A stretch of 64,000 nt of DNA, from positions 29,663 through 93,662 of the forward strand of contig NZ_NGJW01000008.1 in NCBI RefSeq assembly GCF_003987555.1, written 5' to 3'. Shown in pieces: positions 8,367 through 15,997 of this stretch (positions are counted from its first letter, which is position 1; each line of letters opens with the position of its first letter). The notes below the pieces were generated by a model, which saw nothing but the letters and a program-made list of their open reading frames with translations, was not told the origin of the DNA and made no database searches. This stretch comes from Vagococcus lutrae (lineage in GTDB: Bacteria; Bacillota; Bacilli; Lactobacillales; Vagococcaceae). Position numbers and translations under genes: made by a program.

Positions 8367-8405
8367 TTTACCTAGGTTTTACATTCATTTTACATATAGT
8401 TTACA
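8367..8405. promoter_or_regulatory. Pho-box array (PhoP binding), four repeats
   Basis: TTTACC at 8367, then TTTACA at 8378, 8389 and 8400, each separated by exactly 5 bp (11-bp period). This is the Firmicute PhoP layout TT(A/T/C)ACA-N5. It implies phosphate-starvation control. The array lies about 60-100 bp upstream of the predicted phnD start, somewhat farther than usual. Confidence 0.65.
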
Positions 8406-8563
8406 TACAAAACTATGAAGCATTTATCGAGTCAGTTTTATTAGAATTATAAGAAGTACTTATTGATGAAACGCATGTTAAATTCCTAGTGAATTATTGG
8501 AGTTCAGTACTGCTGTATTGTTCTTTTTTCTACTACCCGGAAATCTATAGCGAATAATAAAAA

Positions 8564-8579
8564 CACTCACTTGTGAGTG
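8564..8579. promoter_or_regulatory. palindrome CACTCACTTGTGAGTG
   Basis: Arms CACTCAC and GTGAGTG with a 2-bp centre, about 75 bp upstream of the predicted start of the Crp-like gene. A candidate binding site, perhaps for autoregulation; no factor assigned. Confidence 0.4.
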
Positions 8580-8676
8580 AATAGGACAATATGTTAGTCG
8601 TATGGTTCGGATTGTACCTAAATCTATTCTGAGCTATAATAAATTTAATTCTAAAAGATAGGAGGTTTGAAAACTA

Positions 8677-9363
8677 ATGAAAATAATTTCAGATCCCTTA
8701 CGTTTAAAAAACTATATTGAAACCTGTAGCTTACAATCGTATTTAGATAATGATTTAATCCCTATTTCTAACCTTCACACCTTTGAAAAAAACGAAGCTC
8801 TTATTCATCTAGACAATCCTTCTAACTATTTATACTTTTTAGTTGAAGGTACTGTCAGGGTTTATTCTTCTGATACTCAACAGATTGTTATCAACCGCAG
8901 TAAGCCGGTCTCATTAATCGGTGAAGCCTCTTCATTATGGGAGTTAACACCAAAAAGTAATGTCATCGCTGAAACAAAGTGTATCTGTGTTGGGATTAAT
9001 CTAAAAAAGTATCGTTCTCTTTTACAACATGATATTAGTTTTTTACAAAATGTCTGCCAGATTCTTAGTTATCGTTTAAATTCTAACATTACATTGGCAA
9101 ATTCTTTAACTGAACCTGTCGAAACAAGATTAGCCAAATTTATTTTAGAAAACGCATCTAATCAGGTTTTTTCTTTCAAATTAACAACGTGTTCGGTGAT
9201 TTTAAATGTTAGTTATAGACACCTTCTTAGAACCATTAATAATTTTAAAGAAGAAGGTCTTTTAGAAAAGCAAAAGAATCACTTACTTATTAAAAACGAA
9301 AAAAGGCTAAGAGAAATTGCTGAAAATATATCATCTATCAAAAAGAATGACTCTATAGTTTAA
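8677..9363 (+). CDS. Crp/Fnr-family regulator, YeiL-like
   Basis: 228 aa. N-terminal cyclic-nucleotide-binding-type beta-barrel (about 25-115; NYLYFLVEGTVRVYSSD), a dimerisation helix, then a C-terminal helix-turn-helix with VSYRHLLRTINNFKEEGLLEK typical of the YeiL branch. The usual cAMP-contact residues are not evident, so the effector is unknown. Preceded by TAGGAGG. Divergent from phnD with a CRP-type site between them, so it is the likely local regulator. Its last codons overlap the repeated GGACTGATGA element. Confidence 0.85.
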   Translation: MKIISDPLRLKNYIETCSLQSYLDNDLIPISNLHTFEKNEALIHLDNPSNYLYFLVEGTVRVYSSDTQQIVINRSKPVSLIGEASSLWELTPKSNVIAETKCICVGINLKKYRSLLQHDISFLQNVCQILSYRLNSNITLANSLTEPVETRLAKFILENASNQVFSFKLTTCSVILNVSYRHLLRTINNFKEEGLLEKQKNHLLIKNEKRLREIAENISSIKKNDSIV

Positions 9364-9402
9364 AAGGACTGATGAATATAAAAATGATCCATCAGTCCTT
9401 TT
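9362..9402 (+). terminator. hairpin terminator (second GGACTGATGA element)
   Basis: AAAAGGACTGATG (9362-9374) pairs with CATCAGTCCTTTT (9390-9402), then TTATTTTTTA. It directly follows the Crp-like stop. It is closely similar to the element at 3851, so the two hairpins bracket the phn cassette in the same orientation. Confidence 0.8.
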
Positions 9403-9722
9403 ATTTTTTATTAACAGATTACGATTGAATTAAAGTAAATAAGTAGAACCATTCCTAGATTTTTAAAATCATTTCTTTAAAATTCTATCAACCTCTCGTG
9501 TACATCTATGAAGAATTAAGATAATAGTAGTTATCAAAAAAGAACCTAGTATATTCTTATCTATAAAAATTTATTTTATAATAATATATCGCTTATATTA
9601 GCACCGTGCTTCATTTAAAAATCCTCAAATCTTTTTATATTATTTACCATCCCCCCTGGTTTAACATGAATCCATTATCACTCTTATTTCAATAACTATC
9701 TAATATTACATACCTTATATTA
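9403..9722. other. AT-rich gene-free stretch
   Basis: About 320 bp, very AT-rich, with a CCCCCC run near 9651. Only 11-12-codon frames occur on the minus strand (9576-9650). I see no convincing gene, RNA or promoter; it may be debris at the edge of the phn cassette. Confidence 0.5.
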
Positions 9723-10307
9723 TTAGCTGACTGGATGAATCACGTCAACAAATTCAAAGCGTCCTGCTTCATAAGTGAATTTTAAAATGCAACAATTGGT
9801 AAATTGAATCTGTGCCACTTTTTCCCATTCTAACCACTGTTGCGTAAACATAAAGACAGCACCACCATGACTAACGGCTAAAACCTCTTGATGGTGTGAG
9901 CGATTCATCACTTCTGTCAAACACGCCGTCATTCTAGCTTGGACTTGCAAATCCGATTCGCCACCATAATCTAAAAAATAGTCACCGTAAGAGTGGCGTG
10001 TTTCATCACGTGGCGGATTCAAATCTTCACTCTCTCCCTCAAACAAACCAAAGTTCCACTCTTTTAACCCTTTTAAGCGCTCATAGGATTGGTTATTGGT
10101 GACAATTTCAGCTGTGTCACACGCACGTTCTTGTGTCGAACTATAAACGTAATCAAATTGAATTCCTTGTGCTTTAAAGTAATCGCTCGCAGCTTGCGCC
10201 TGTTCTCTCCCTAGTTGCGTTAAGGGTGAATCACACGCGCCTTGAATTTTTCTCCGTTGATTAAAGAGTGTCTGTCCGTGTCGCATTAAATATAATACTT
10301 GCGTCAT
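9723..10307 (-). CDS. histidine phosphatase family protein (phosphoglycerate-mutase-like)
   Basis: 194-aa cytoplasmic protein with the RHG motif YLMRHGQTLFNQ at about 7-18, the conserved SS-x-x-R-A-x-x-T-A motif (YSSTQERACDTAEIV), and a second catalytic His in AVSHGGAVF. ATG at 10307 is chosen: AAAGGAG lies upstream and this removes a 17-nt overlap with the MerR gene, leaving a 4-nt gap. Co-transcribed with the MerR regulator. Substrate unknown; the family includes broad phosphatases. Confidence 0.88.
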   Translation of the reverse strand: MTQVLYLMRHGQTLFNQRRKIQGACDSPLTQLGREQAQAASDYFKAQGIQFDYVYSSTQERACDTAEIVTNNQSYERLKGLKEWNFGLFEGESEDLNPPRDETRHSYGDYFLDYGGESDLQVQARMTACLTEVMNRSHHQEVLAVSHGGAVFMFTQQWLEWEKVAQIQFTNCCILKFTYEAGRFEFVDVIHPVS

Positions 10308-10311
10308 ACTA

Positions 10312-10680
10312 TTACTCCTTTCCTTCATAACGAGTTAAATTTTGTTTCGTCAAATCAATCTTATAGGCGACATAGTCTATAGATTCTTGTAATTTTTTTA
10401 AACGTTGTTGCGACTGCTCATAATGCGCTTCTAGTAATTCTAATCGTTGCAAAAGTGTCGCATCTCCTTCACGAAACCAAGTTTGGTATTGCTTGATCTC
10501 AGCTAATGTCAAACCCGATGTTTTCATACATTGAATGAAAGTCAAATGTTCTAAACTATTTTCATCATAGACGCGCTGACCGCTAATTTTAGGGACAGGT
10601 GGAATCAGTCCAATTTTTTCATAATAACGTAGCGTGTCCGCACTCATGTCATACTGTTCGCTGACTTCGCTAATCTTCAT
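10312..10680 (-). CDS. MerR-family regulator
   Basis: 122 aa. N-terminal MerR HTH (MKISEVSEQYDMSADTLRYY then EKIGLIPPV) followed by a coiled-coil dimerisation helix (LLEAHYEQSQQRLKKLQESI). No cysteine cluster for metal binding at the C-terminus, so an organic or redox signal is more likely than a metal. It precedes the histidine phosphatase in one operon behind a MerR-type promoter with 19-bp spacer, so autoregulation is likely. Confidence 0.88.
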   Translation of the reverse strand: MKISEVSEQYDMSADTLRYYEKIGLIPPVPKISGQRVYDENSLEHLTFIQCMKTSGLTLAEIKQYQTWFREGDATLLQRLELLEAHYEQSQQRLKKLQESIDYVAYKIDLTKQNLTRYEGKE

Positions 10681-10709
10681 TTCATCACATCTTTCTTTCT
10701 ATTTACTTG

Positions 10710-10740
10710 ATTGTAACACTTGGAGTTGACTCTAGGTCAA
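10710..10740 (-). promoter_or_regulatory. MerR-type promoter with 19-bp spacer and dyad operator
   Basis: On the minus strand: -35 TTGACC (10735-10740), 19-bp spacer, -10 TACAAT (10710-10715). The dyad CTTG...GAGT-TG-ACTC...CAAG fills the spacer. Over-long spacers with a dyad are the hallmark of MerR-activated promoters. Confidence 0.75.
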
Positions 10741-10743
10741 GAC

Positions 10744-10776
10744 TAAAAAAAAGTGCCTTAAACAAGACACTTTTTT
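10744..10776 (-). terminator. terminator of the ECF operon
   Basis: AAGTGCCTT and AAGACACTT form an imperfect stem (one mismatch) around AAAC, flanked by A and T runs on either side, directly after the DUF4430 gene. Confidence 0.7.
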
Positions 10777-10778
10777 AG

Positions 10779-11186
10779 CTATTCTATTTCCAATTCTTTT
10801 AATTCCCACACAATTTTGTCATCTTTTTGAGGAAAATACTCATTTGCTCCAACATCAGGCATTTCACCGTTGACTTCATACAGCCAGTATTTATCCGCTT
10901 GACTATCACTCTTATGTCCATCGATTTCCATAATCATGCCGTTTTCTTCACCAATATCATGTTGTTCTGACATTAGTGACATGAGACTTTCTCCTTCTTT
11001 GATAACTAAAGTTTCATTTGAAAATGTTTCCCCATCTTCTTTCAACTCCAGTGTAAATTCCGCTTGACTCACTTCTGAAACTGCTGTTTGCTTACTTTCC
11101 TCTGAAGTTTGACTAGCTGGTGTGCAAGCTACTAGCACCAACGATGTTACGCAAGTCATCCCGACTACTAACCATTTCTTTTTCAT
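10779..11186 (-). CDS. DUF4430 lipoprotein of an ECF transporter operon
   Basis: 135 aa. Lipoprotein signal peptide ending LVLVACT, an S/Q/E-rich spacer to about residue 40, then a DUF4430 domain (GESLMSLMSEQHDIGEENGMI; DKYWLYEVNGEMPDVGANEY). DUF4430 is related to the C-terminal domain of transcobalamin/intrinsic factor. Last gene after ecfT-ecfA-ecfS. Likely a surface accessory that captures the vitamin (cobalamin by family) for the S component; this role is inference. Confidence 0.85.
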   Translation of the reverse strand: MKKKWLVVGMTCVTSLVLVACTPASQTSEESKQTAVSEVSQAEFTLELKEDGETFSNETLVIKEGESLMSLMSEQHDIGEENGMIMEIDGHKSDSQADKYWLYEVNGEMPDVGANEYFPQKDDKIVWELKELEIE

Positions 11187-11201
11187 CTCAACACGTCCTT
11201 T

Positions 11202-11870
11202 TTATTTTTCAATTAGCTCGTCACGTATGTATATGAAACGTTCGGCTAACGGTTTTTGTAATACTTTTAAAAATATAATGTTACTGATACTATACTTTAT
11301 TGTAAATGGTAACGCCTGTCCTATCAATATAAAATAACGATAAAAAGAAAAATAACCGTCAATGGATAGTGTCGTCCATATATCCATTAGTAAAGAATAA
11401 CCGACGCCCGAAAAGACTGCTAGTAGGCTCAAACAAAGAAAAGATTGCTTGACAAGCTTCGCAACAAAAGGTTGTCCCGCTAATCCACCAATGATAAGCA
11501 TGGCTAACATTTGAAATGGCGTCCAAGGTCCCTGTGTAAAGAAGAAATTTGAAACAAAAGGTAACATTAATCCGACTATCATACCTTCTTTTCGACCTAA
11601 ATATAAACTCGTTAATATCACTATCGCTGACATAGGATTAACACCCGGTATAAAGAAAAAGATTAAACGTCCGATTGTTCCCATCGCAATCATCATCGCC
11701 ATGACGACTAATTGATTCAATGACAAGAAACGCTGTTCGAACTCTTTTATTACAATATATAGCGTGGTCAATACCCCTAAGTAAAACCCATATGCTGCAT
11801 AAGTTTGACTTAAACTATAAGCGCCGAATAACAGCCCTACATAGATACCCCATTTTAAATACTTCTTCAT
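11202..11870 (-). CDS. ECF transporter S component (CbrT/CblT-like, probable cobalamin)
   Basis: 222-aa protein with about six hydrophobic segments. The motifs GTIGRLIFFFIPGVNP and VSNFFFTQGPWTPFQM are typical of the S-component group linked with DUF4430 lipoproteins and assigned to cobalamin. The ATG overlaps the stop of the ATPase gene by 4 nt. It would bind the substrate and dock on EcfT. Specificity is from family resemblance only. Confidence 0.8.
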   Translation of the reverse strand: MKKYLKWGIYVGLLFGAYSLSQTYAAYGFYLGVLTTLYIVIKEFEQRFLSLNQLVVMAMMIAMGTIGRLIFFFIPGVNPMSAIVILTSLYLGRKEGMIVGLMLPFVSNFFFTQGPWTPFQMLAMLIIGGLAGQPFVAKLVKQSFLCLSLLAVFSGVGYSLLMDIWTTLSIDGYFSFYRYFILIGQALPFTIKYSISNIIFLKVLQKPLAERFIYIRDELIEK

Positions 11871-13480
11871 AAATTTTGCCCCTGTGTTTCTAACTGCTCG
11901 GGGACGACTACCTCGTCGGCATAGTCACGCAATAATGACGCAATCGGCGTTCGATAAAAATAATGCTTCGAAAAGAAAGTGACTGGATTTTCTTTTTGTG
12001 TTAATTTTCCATGAAACATCATACAACAACTGCTACCATATAGCGCCGCAAACTCACGGTCATGCGTTGCGATAACAATCGTCACTCCTTCACTCGATAA
12101 CTGGCGTAATATTTGACCAAGACGGTGTTTTTCATGTTCATCCAAATGTTGTGTGGGTTCGTCTAGTAGAAGCAATTTAGGTTGGCTTAACATTAATTTC
12201 CCCAGTGCAATCAACTGTTGCTGTCCAGCACTTAGTTGATAATACGGTCGGCTCATCATCGTATTTAACTTTAATTTAGTCACAACCTCTTGAATTTTCG
12301 CTGAAATCATCTCGGCAGAAACGCCTAAACTATTCAAATATTGCCGATACTCAGCGTCTGCATTGGTTTCAGTTAAAATATATAACGCATGTTGTGGTAA
12401 CCATTTGACAAAATGACGCCATTCGCGTTTTTTAAAAGCTGGACTAGACAGACTTCCTTGATAGAGCGGTAGCTGACGAGCTAGCAATTTCAAAAGAGTC
12501 GTTTTTCCGACACCATTCGCTCCTAATAACATCAAGCGCTCACCTGTTTCAATCGTTAACTCTGCTTGGTTTAAAATCATCTCGCCTGTTCGTTCATAAC
12601 GAAATATAGCGTCCTTCAACTGTATCAGAACAGGATGACCTGTTTCAAAGTCTTGTTGATAGGGGTGCGAACATCCTTCAACTACCACTGAATCTCTCTC
12701 TAGCCAGTGGCGTGTTTCTTTGAGCGAAAGTTCTCCTATTTCTTCGTATCTTAATCGTCGAGCCATAGTTAAAGGAATCGGTAACTGAAAGGCTGCGTCT
12801 GACGAAGAGTGATATACGGATTTTATAAATTCTTGACGATTTAAATAAACGGTTTTCTCGTTTTCTTTTAACCAGATAAACGCATCGCTTTTAGCCATTA
12901 CTTGGGAGATATCATGTGTACTCATTATAATCGTCAGCGACGTGACTGCCTGTATCTCACTTAATAAATCTAAATAACGGCGACGTATAATGTCATCAAG
13001 ATACGTTAAAGGATTATCTAATATAAGGACGTCTGGTCGTGTTATCAAGCAGGCCATCAGTTGAACTAATTGTTTTTGTCCAGCAGATAGCGACGAGAGC
13101 GAACGAGATAGCCAAGACGAAATGCCCATAAAGTGAACCATTTCTCCGACACGCCAATCAATTTCACTGGCTGATAGACCTAGATTTTCTAAAGGAAAGA
13201 CTAACTCACTCCACACATCTTCTGTCACAAACTGTCCGTCTGGATTTTCAGGAAGATACGCGATCACTAAATCCTCGTCCGCTGTTATCCGACCTGACAA
13301 ATCACCTTTAGGCTGACGATTTCTTTTCAACAAGCGTAACAAGGTTGTCTTCCCCACTCCTACCGCTCCTACCACGGTAGTCCACGTGTTTTTCTCGATT
13401 GCAGCGTCTAGCTGGCTCACTAATTTTGTCTTGGATTCTTTATACTGAAACGAGAGAGTTTCAATGTGAATAATTGCCAT
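11867..13480 (-). CDS. ECF transporter ATPase, two ATPase domains fused (EcfA-EcfA')
   Basis: 537 aa with two ABC ATPase domains in one chain. Domain 1: Walker A GAVGVGKTT, signature LSAGQKQ, Walker B VLILDNPLT, where an Asn replaces the usual catalytic Glu. Domain 2: Walker A GANGVGKTT, signature LSAGQQQ, Walker B LLLLDEPTQHLD, intact. One degenerate and one normal site would make an asymmetric ATPase pair. ATG at 13480 (MAIIHIETL) follows AAAGGAG; the longer frame adds 22 residues read inside ecfT. Confidence 0.9.
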   Translation of the reverse strand: MAIIHIETLSFQYKESKTKLVSQLDAAIEKNTWTTVVGAVGVGKTTLLRLLKRNRQPKGDLSGRITADEDLVIAYLPENPDGQFVTEDVWSELVFPLENLGLSASEIDWRVGEMVHFMGISSWLSRSLSSLSAGQKQLVQLMACLITRPDVLILDNPLTYLDDIIRRRYLDLLSEIQAVTSLTIIMSTHDISQVMAKSDAFIWLKENEKTVYLNRQEFIKSVYHSSSDAAFQLPIPLTMARRLRYEEIGELSLKETRHWLERDSVVVEGCSHPYQQDFETGHPVLIQLKDAIFRYERTGEMILNQAELTIETGERLMLLGANGVGKTTLLKLLARQLPLYQGSLSSPAFKKREWRHFVKWLPQHALYILTETNADAEYRQYLNSLGVSAEMISAKIQEVVTKLKLNTMMSRPYYQLSAGQQQLIALGKLMLSQPKLLLLDEPTQHLDEHEKHRLGQILRQLSSEGVTIVIATHDREFAALYGSSCCMMFHGKLTQKENPVTFFSKHYFYRTPIASLLRDYADEVVVPEQLETQGQNL

Positions 13481-14367
13481 TTTAAACGCTCCTTTCCTAA
13501 GGTTAAAAGTGGAAGTGACACATACAGTGTGGCAAACGCTAACCAATAGACTTGCGCCATACTAAACCGTCGAAGGATGATAGCCCACGTGAGTTTAGGA
13601 TAATAATAAAAAGTCATCACACCTTGACGCGCACCATAGCTCAGTGCTACCACTATCATAATTAATAAGCCTAATTCAGCGTATTCCTGAAAACGCCAGC
13701 GATAAGTCGTATAAGGTCGTCGCTTTTGAAAATCTAAACATTTTTCCTCTAAAGCATTAGCCAAACCTAGGCTTTCTGCAAAACCTACATCCCAAACTTT
13801 CAACCATTTTTGCTGATAGGGATAGAGTCGCGCTTTAAAAGACCGTGGTGGTCGGTTACTAGCACCCAAACCATCTAATGCGTATTGAATCTCGATGAGT
13901 AGTGCATTAAATCGATGAACTAGTCGGAGGCTTAGCGTTAATAAAAAAGAAAACATTGGTAATCGTTTGCCAAAAAGAAACACAATATCACGACTGCTTA
14001 ACGCTTGGCTGAATAGATAAAACCAATTTAACATGGCTGCCATCATCACACCAAAAAACAGTCCGTAAAGCGCAGCTTCTAGCGATAATGGGAAAGAAAT
14101 ACTGTGATGACCGATATGAACAGTCGGTCGCCAAAGAACTGTCAAACCTTGACGAATGAATAGAAAATTACTTAAGCTACTCACGATAATCAATCCTAGT
14201 TGCCATTGACATAGTTTTTTTAAATGATCTCGATCATGGTTTGTCACTTTTATTAATAACAAACTTACCAACCAAGCGACTAAACGCCAAACGGGATGCG
14301 TGATTGTCATCAAAAGACTCAACACGGTGAGGTAAAAAGATAATATAATAAAAGGATGTCTATTCAT
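13420..14367 (-). CDS. ECF transporter T component (EcfT)
   Basis: Membrane scaffold of about 315 aa with N-terminal and C-terminal hydrophobic segments and a cytoplasmic coupling region carrying AR-type arginine motifs (ALDGLGASNRPPRSFKARLYPYQQ; DVGFAESLGLANALEEK). ATG at 14367 (MNRHPF) follows AAGGAG by 7 nt; the longer frame adds 8 residues. Its 3' end overlaps the ATPase gene by 61 nt in another frame, longer than usual. First gene of the operon. Confidence 0.85.
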   Translation of the reverse strand: MNRHPFIILSFYLTVLSLLMTITHPVWRLVAWLVSLLLIKVTNHDRDHLKKLCQWQLGLIIVSSLSNFLFIRQGLTVLWRPTVHIGHHSISFPLSLEAALYGLFFGVMMAAMLNWFYLFSQALSSRDIVFLFGKRLPMFSFLLTLSLRLVHRFNALLIEIQYALDGLGASNRPPRSFKARLYPYQQKWLKVWDVGFAESLGLANALEEKCLDFQKRRPYTTYRWRFQEYAELGLLIMIVVALSYGARQGVMTFYYYPKLTWAIILRRFSMAQVYWLAFATLYVSLPLLTLGKERLKWQLFTLKLSRFSIKNPRQN

Positions 14368-14498
14368 CACACCTCTCTCCTTCTTTTTCATGCTCTTATT
14401 ACTTTATCATAGTTTCGATTATTTTCGATAAATGAAAAATATTTTATCTGTGTTTACATGCTAAAAAATTAAATCGCTTGCATTCTTTTAAGAAAAGG

Positions 14499-14529
14499 TT
14501 TACACTTATCTCGACTTGTATATACAAGT
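14499..14529 (+). promoter_or_regulatory. treP promoter with TreR operator
   Basis: -35 TTTACA (14499-14504) and -10 TATACA (14521-14526), 16-bp spacer. The -10 lies inside the perfect 16-bp palindrome ACTTGTATATACAAGT (14514-14529), a GntR/HutC core (GTATATAC), the expected TreR site. Confidence 0.8.
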
Positions 14530-14552
14530 AATAAAATTTTGGAGGAATTAAA

Positions 14553-15980
14553 ATGGGAAAATTTAAAAACGATGCACAGCAGTTGCTCGATTTAGTTGGA
14601 GGGACAGAAAATATTTCAGCGGTAACACACTGTGTGACACGTATGCGCTTTGTCTTAGAAGATCCAAGCATTGCCAACGAGCAAGCAATAGAAAAAATTC
14701 CAGCTGTTAAAGGGACATTTACTCAAGCGGGCCAGTTTCAAGTCATTATTGGAAATGATGTTGCAGAGTTTTACAATGATTTTATAGCACTTTCAGGTAA
14801 AGACGGCGTATCAAAAGATGCGGCTAAAGTGGCAGCAAAGAAAAATATGAATCCACTACAACGTGCTATGGCGGTTTTAGCAGAAATTTTTAGTCCGCTT
14901 ATTCCTGCCCTTGTCGTTGGAGGGTTAATCTTAGGGTTTAGAAATATTCTAGAAGGCGTTCCCTTTGAAGCTTTAAACAATCAAACGATTGTCGATGTCT
15001 ATCCTTTCTGGAGTGGTGTCAATGCTTTCTTATGGCTACCAGGTGAAGCGATTTTCCATTTCTTACCAGTCGGAATTACTTGGAGTATCGCTAAAAAAAT
15101 GGGAACGACACAAATTTTAGGAATCGTTCTCGGGATTACCTTAGTATCACCTCAATTATTAAATGCGTATGGCGTTTCAGGAGCTGCCGCAGGTGATATT
15201 CCACAATGGGATTTCGGTGCTTTTCAAATTGATATGATTGGATATCAAGCGCAAGTAATTCCAGCAATGCTTGCCGGCTTCGTCTTAGCTTACTTGGAAA
15301 TCTGGCTGCGAAAAGTTATTCCAAACGCTGTTTCAATGATTCTAGTGCCATTCTTTGCTCTTATTCCTGCTATTATGGCAGCACACGTAATTCTTGGACC
15401 AATTGGTTGGAAGATTGGATCATTTATTTCTTCTATTGTTAACGCTGGTTTAGAAAGTACGTTCAATTGGTTATTCGGTGCTATTTTTGGTTTCCTATAT
15501 GCACCACTGGTTATCACTGGTTTACACCATATGAGTAATGCCATTGATTTACAATTGATTGCAGACTTTGGCGGTACTAATCTTTGGCCGATGATTGCTC
15601 TTTCTAACATCGCACAAGGTTCTGCTATTCTAGGAATCATCTACTTACATTGGGGTAACAAGGAAGAAGAACAAGTATCCATTCCCGCAATGATTTCTGC
15701 TTATCTCGGTGTTACCGAACCTGCAATGTTTGGGATTAATTTAAAATATGTTTATCCTTTCGTCGCAGCTATGATTGGTTCATCTGTCGCGGGCTTAGTC
15801 GCAACGCTTACGAAAGTAACCGCTAACTCGATCGGTGTCGGTGGCTTACCGGGAATTATTTCTATTCAACCTCAATCTGTTATATGGTTCGCTCTATGTA
15901 TGGTCATTGTGATTGTTGTACCATTCCTATTAACTATTTTATTTAACAAGAAAAATTTATTTACTAAAACAGCACACTAA
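14553..15980 (+). CDS. treP: trehalose PTS EIIBC component
   Basis: 475 aa. The EIIB domain (about 1-85) has the phosphorylated Cys in THCVTRMRF; the EIIC domain (about 105-460) has about ten membrane segments and the glucose-family motif GVTEPAMFGINLK. It brings in trehalose as trehalose 6-phosphate. No EIIA domain is fused or adjacent; trehalose systems of Firmicutes commonly borrow EIIA-Glc. GGAGG precedes the ATG. Followed by the phosphotrehalase gene, which settles the specificity. Confidence 0.93.
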   Translation: MGKFKNDAQQLLDLVGGTENISAVTHCVTRMRFVLEDPSIANEQAIEKIPAVKGTFTQAGQFQVIIGNDVAEFYNDFIALSGKDGVSKDAAKVAAKKNMNPLQRAMAVLAEIFSPLIPALVVGGLILGFRNILEGVPFEALNNQTIVDVYPFWSGVNAFLWLPGEAIFHFLPVGITWSIAKKMGTTQILGIVLGITLVSPQLLNAYGVSGAAAGDIPQWDFGAFQIDMIGYQAQVIPAMLAGFVLAYLEIWLRKVIPNAVSMILVPFFALIPAIMAAHVILGPIGWKIGSFISSIVNAGLESTFNWLFGAIFGFLYAPLVITGLHHMSNAIDLQLIADFGGTNLWPMIALSNIAQGSAILGIIYLHWGNKEEEQVSIPAMISAYLGVTEPAMFGINLKYVYPFVAAMIGSSVAGLVATLTKVTANSIGVGGLPGIISIQPQSVIWFALCMVIVIVVPFLLTILFNKKNLFTKTAH

Positions 15981-15997
15981 TATAAAGGAGTTTTAAT

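Larger units (their letters stand above)
8275..8676. promoter_or_regulatory. divergent control region between phnD and the Crp-like regulator
   Basis: 402 bp without a gene but dense in signals. From left: an extended -10 (TGTTATTCT, hexamer 8313-8318, minus strand) for phnD; a CRP-type dyad (8342-8353); four Pho-box repeats (8367-8405); a 16-bp palindrome (8564-8579); and a plus-strand promoter TTGTAC (8612-8617), 17 bp, TATAAT (8635-8640) for the regulator. Confidence 0.7.

Noticed and set aside
9576..9650. Two adjoining minus-strand mini-frames of 11 and 12 codons, the second behind GAGGA
   Set aside because: Too short to judge; no promoter or family resemblance. Could be gene debris.
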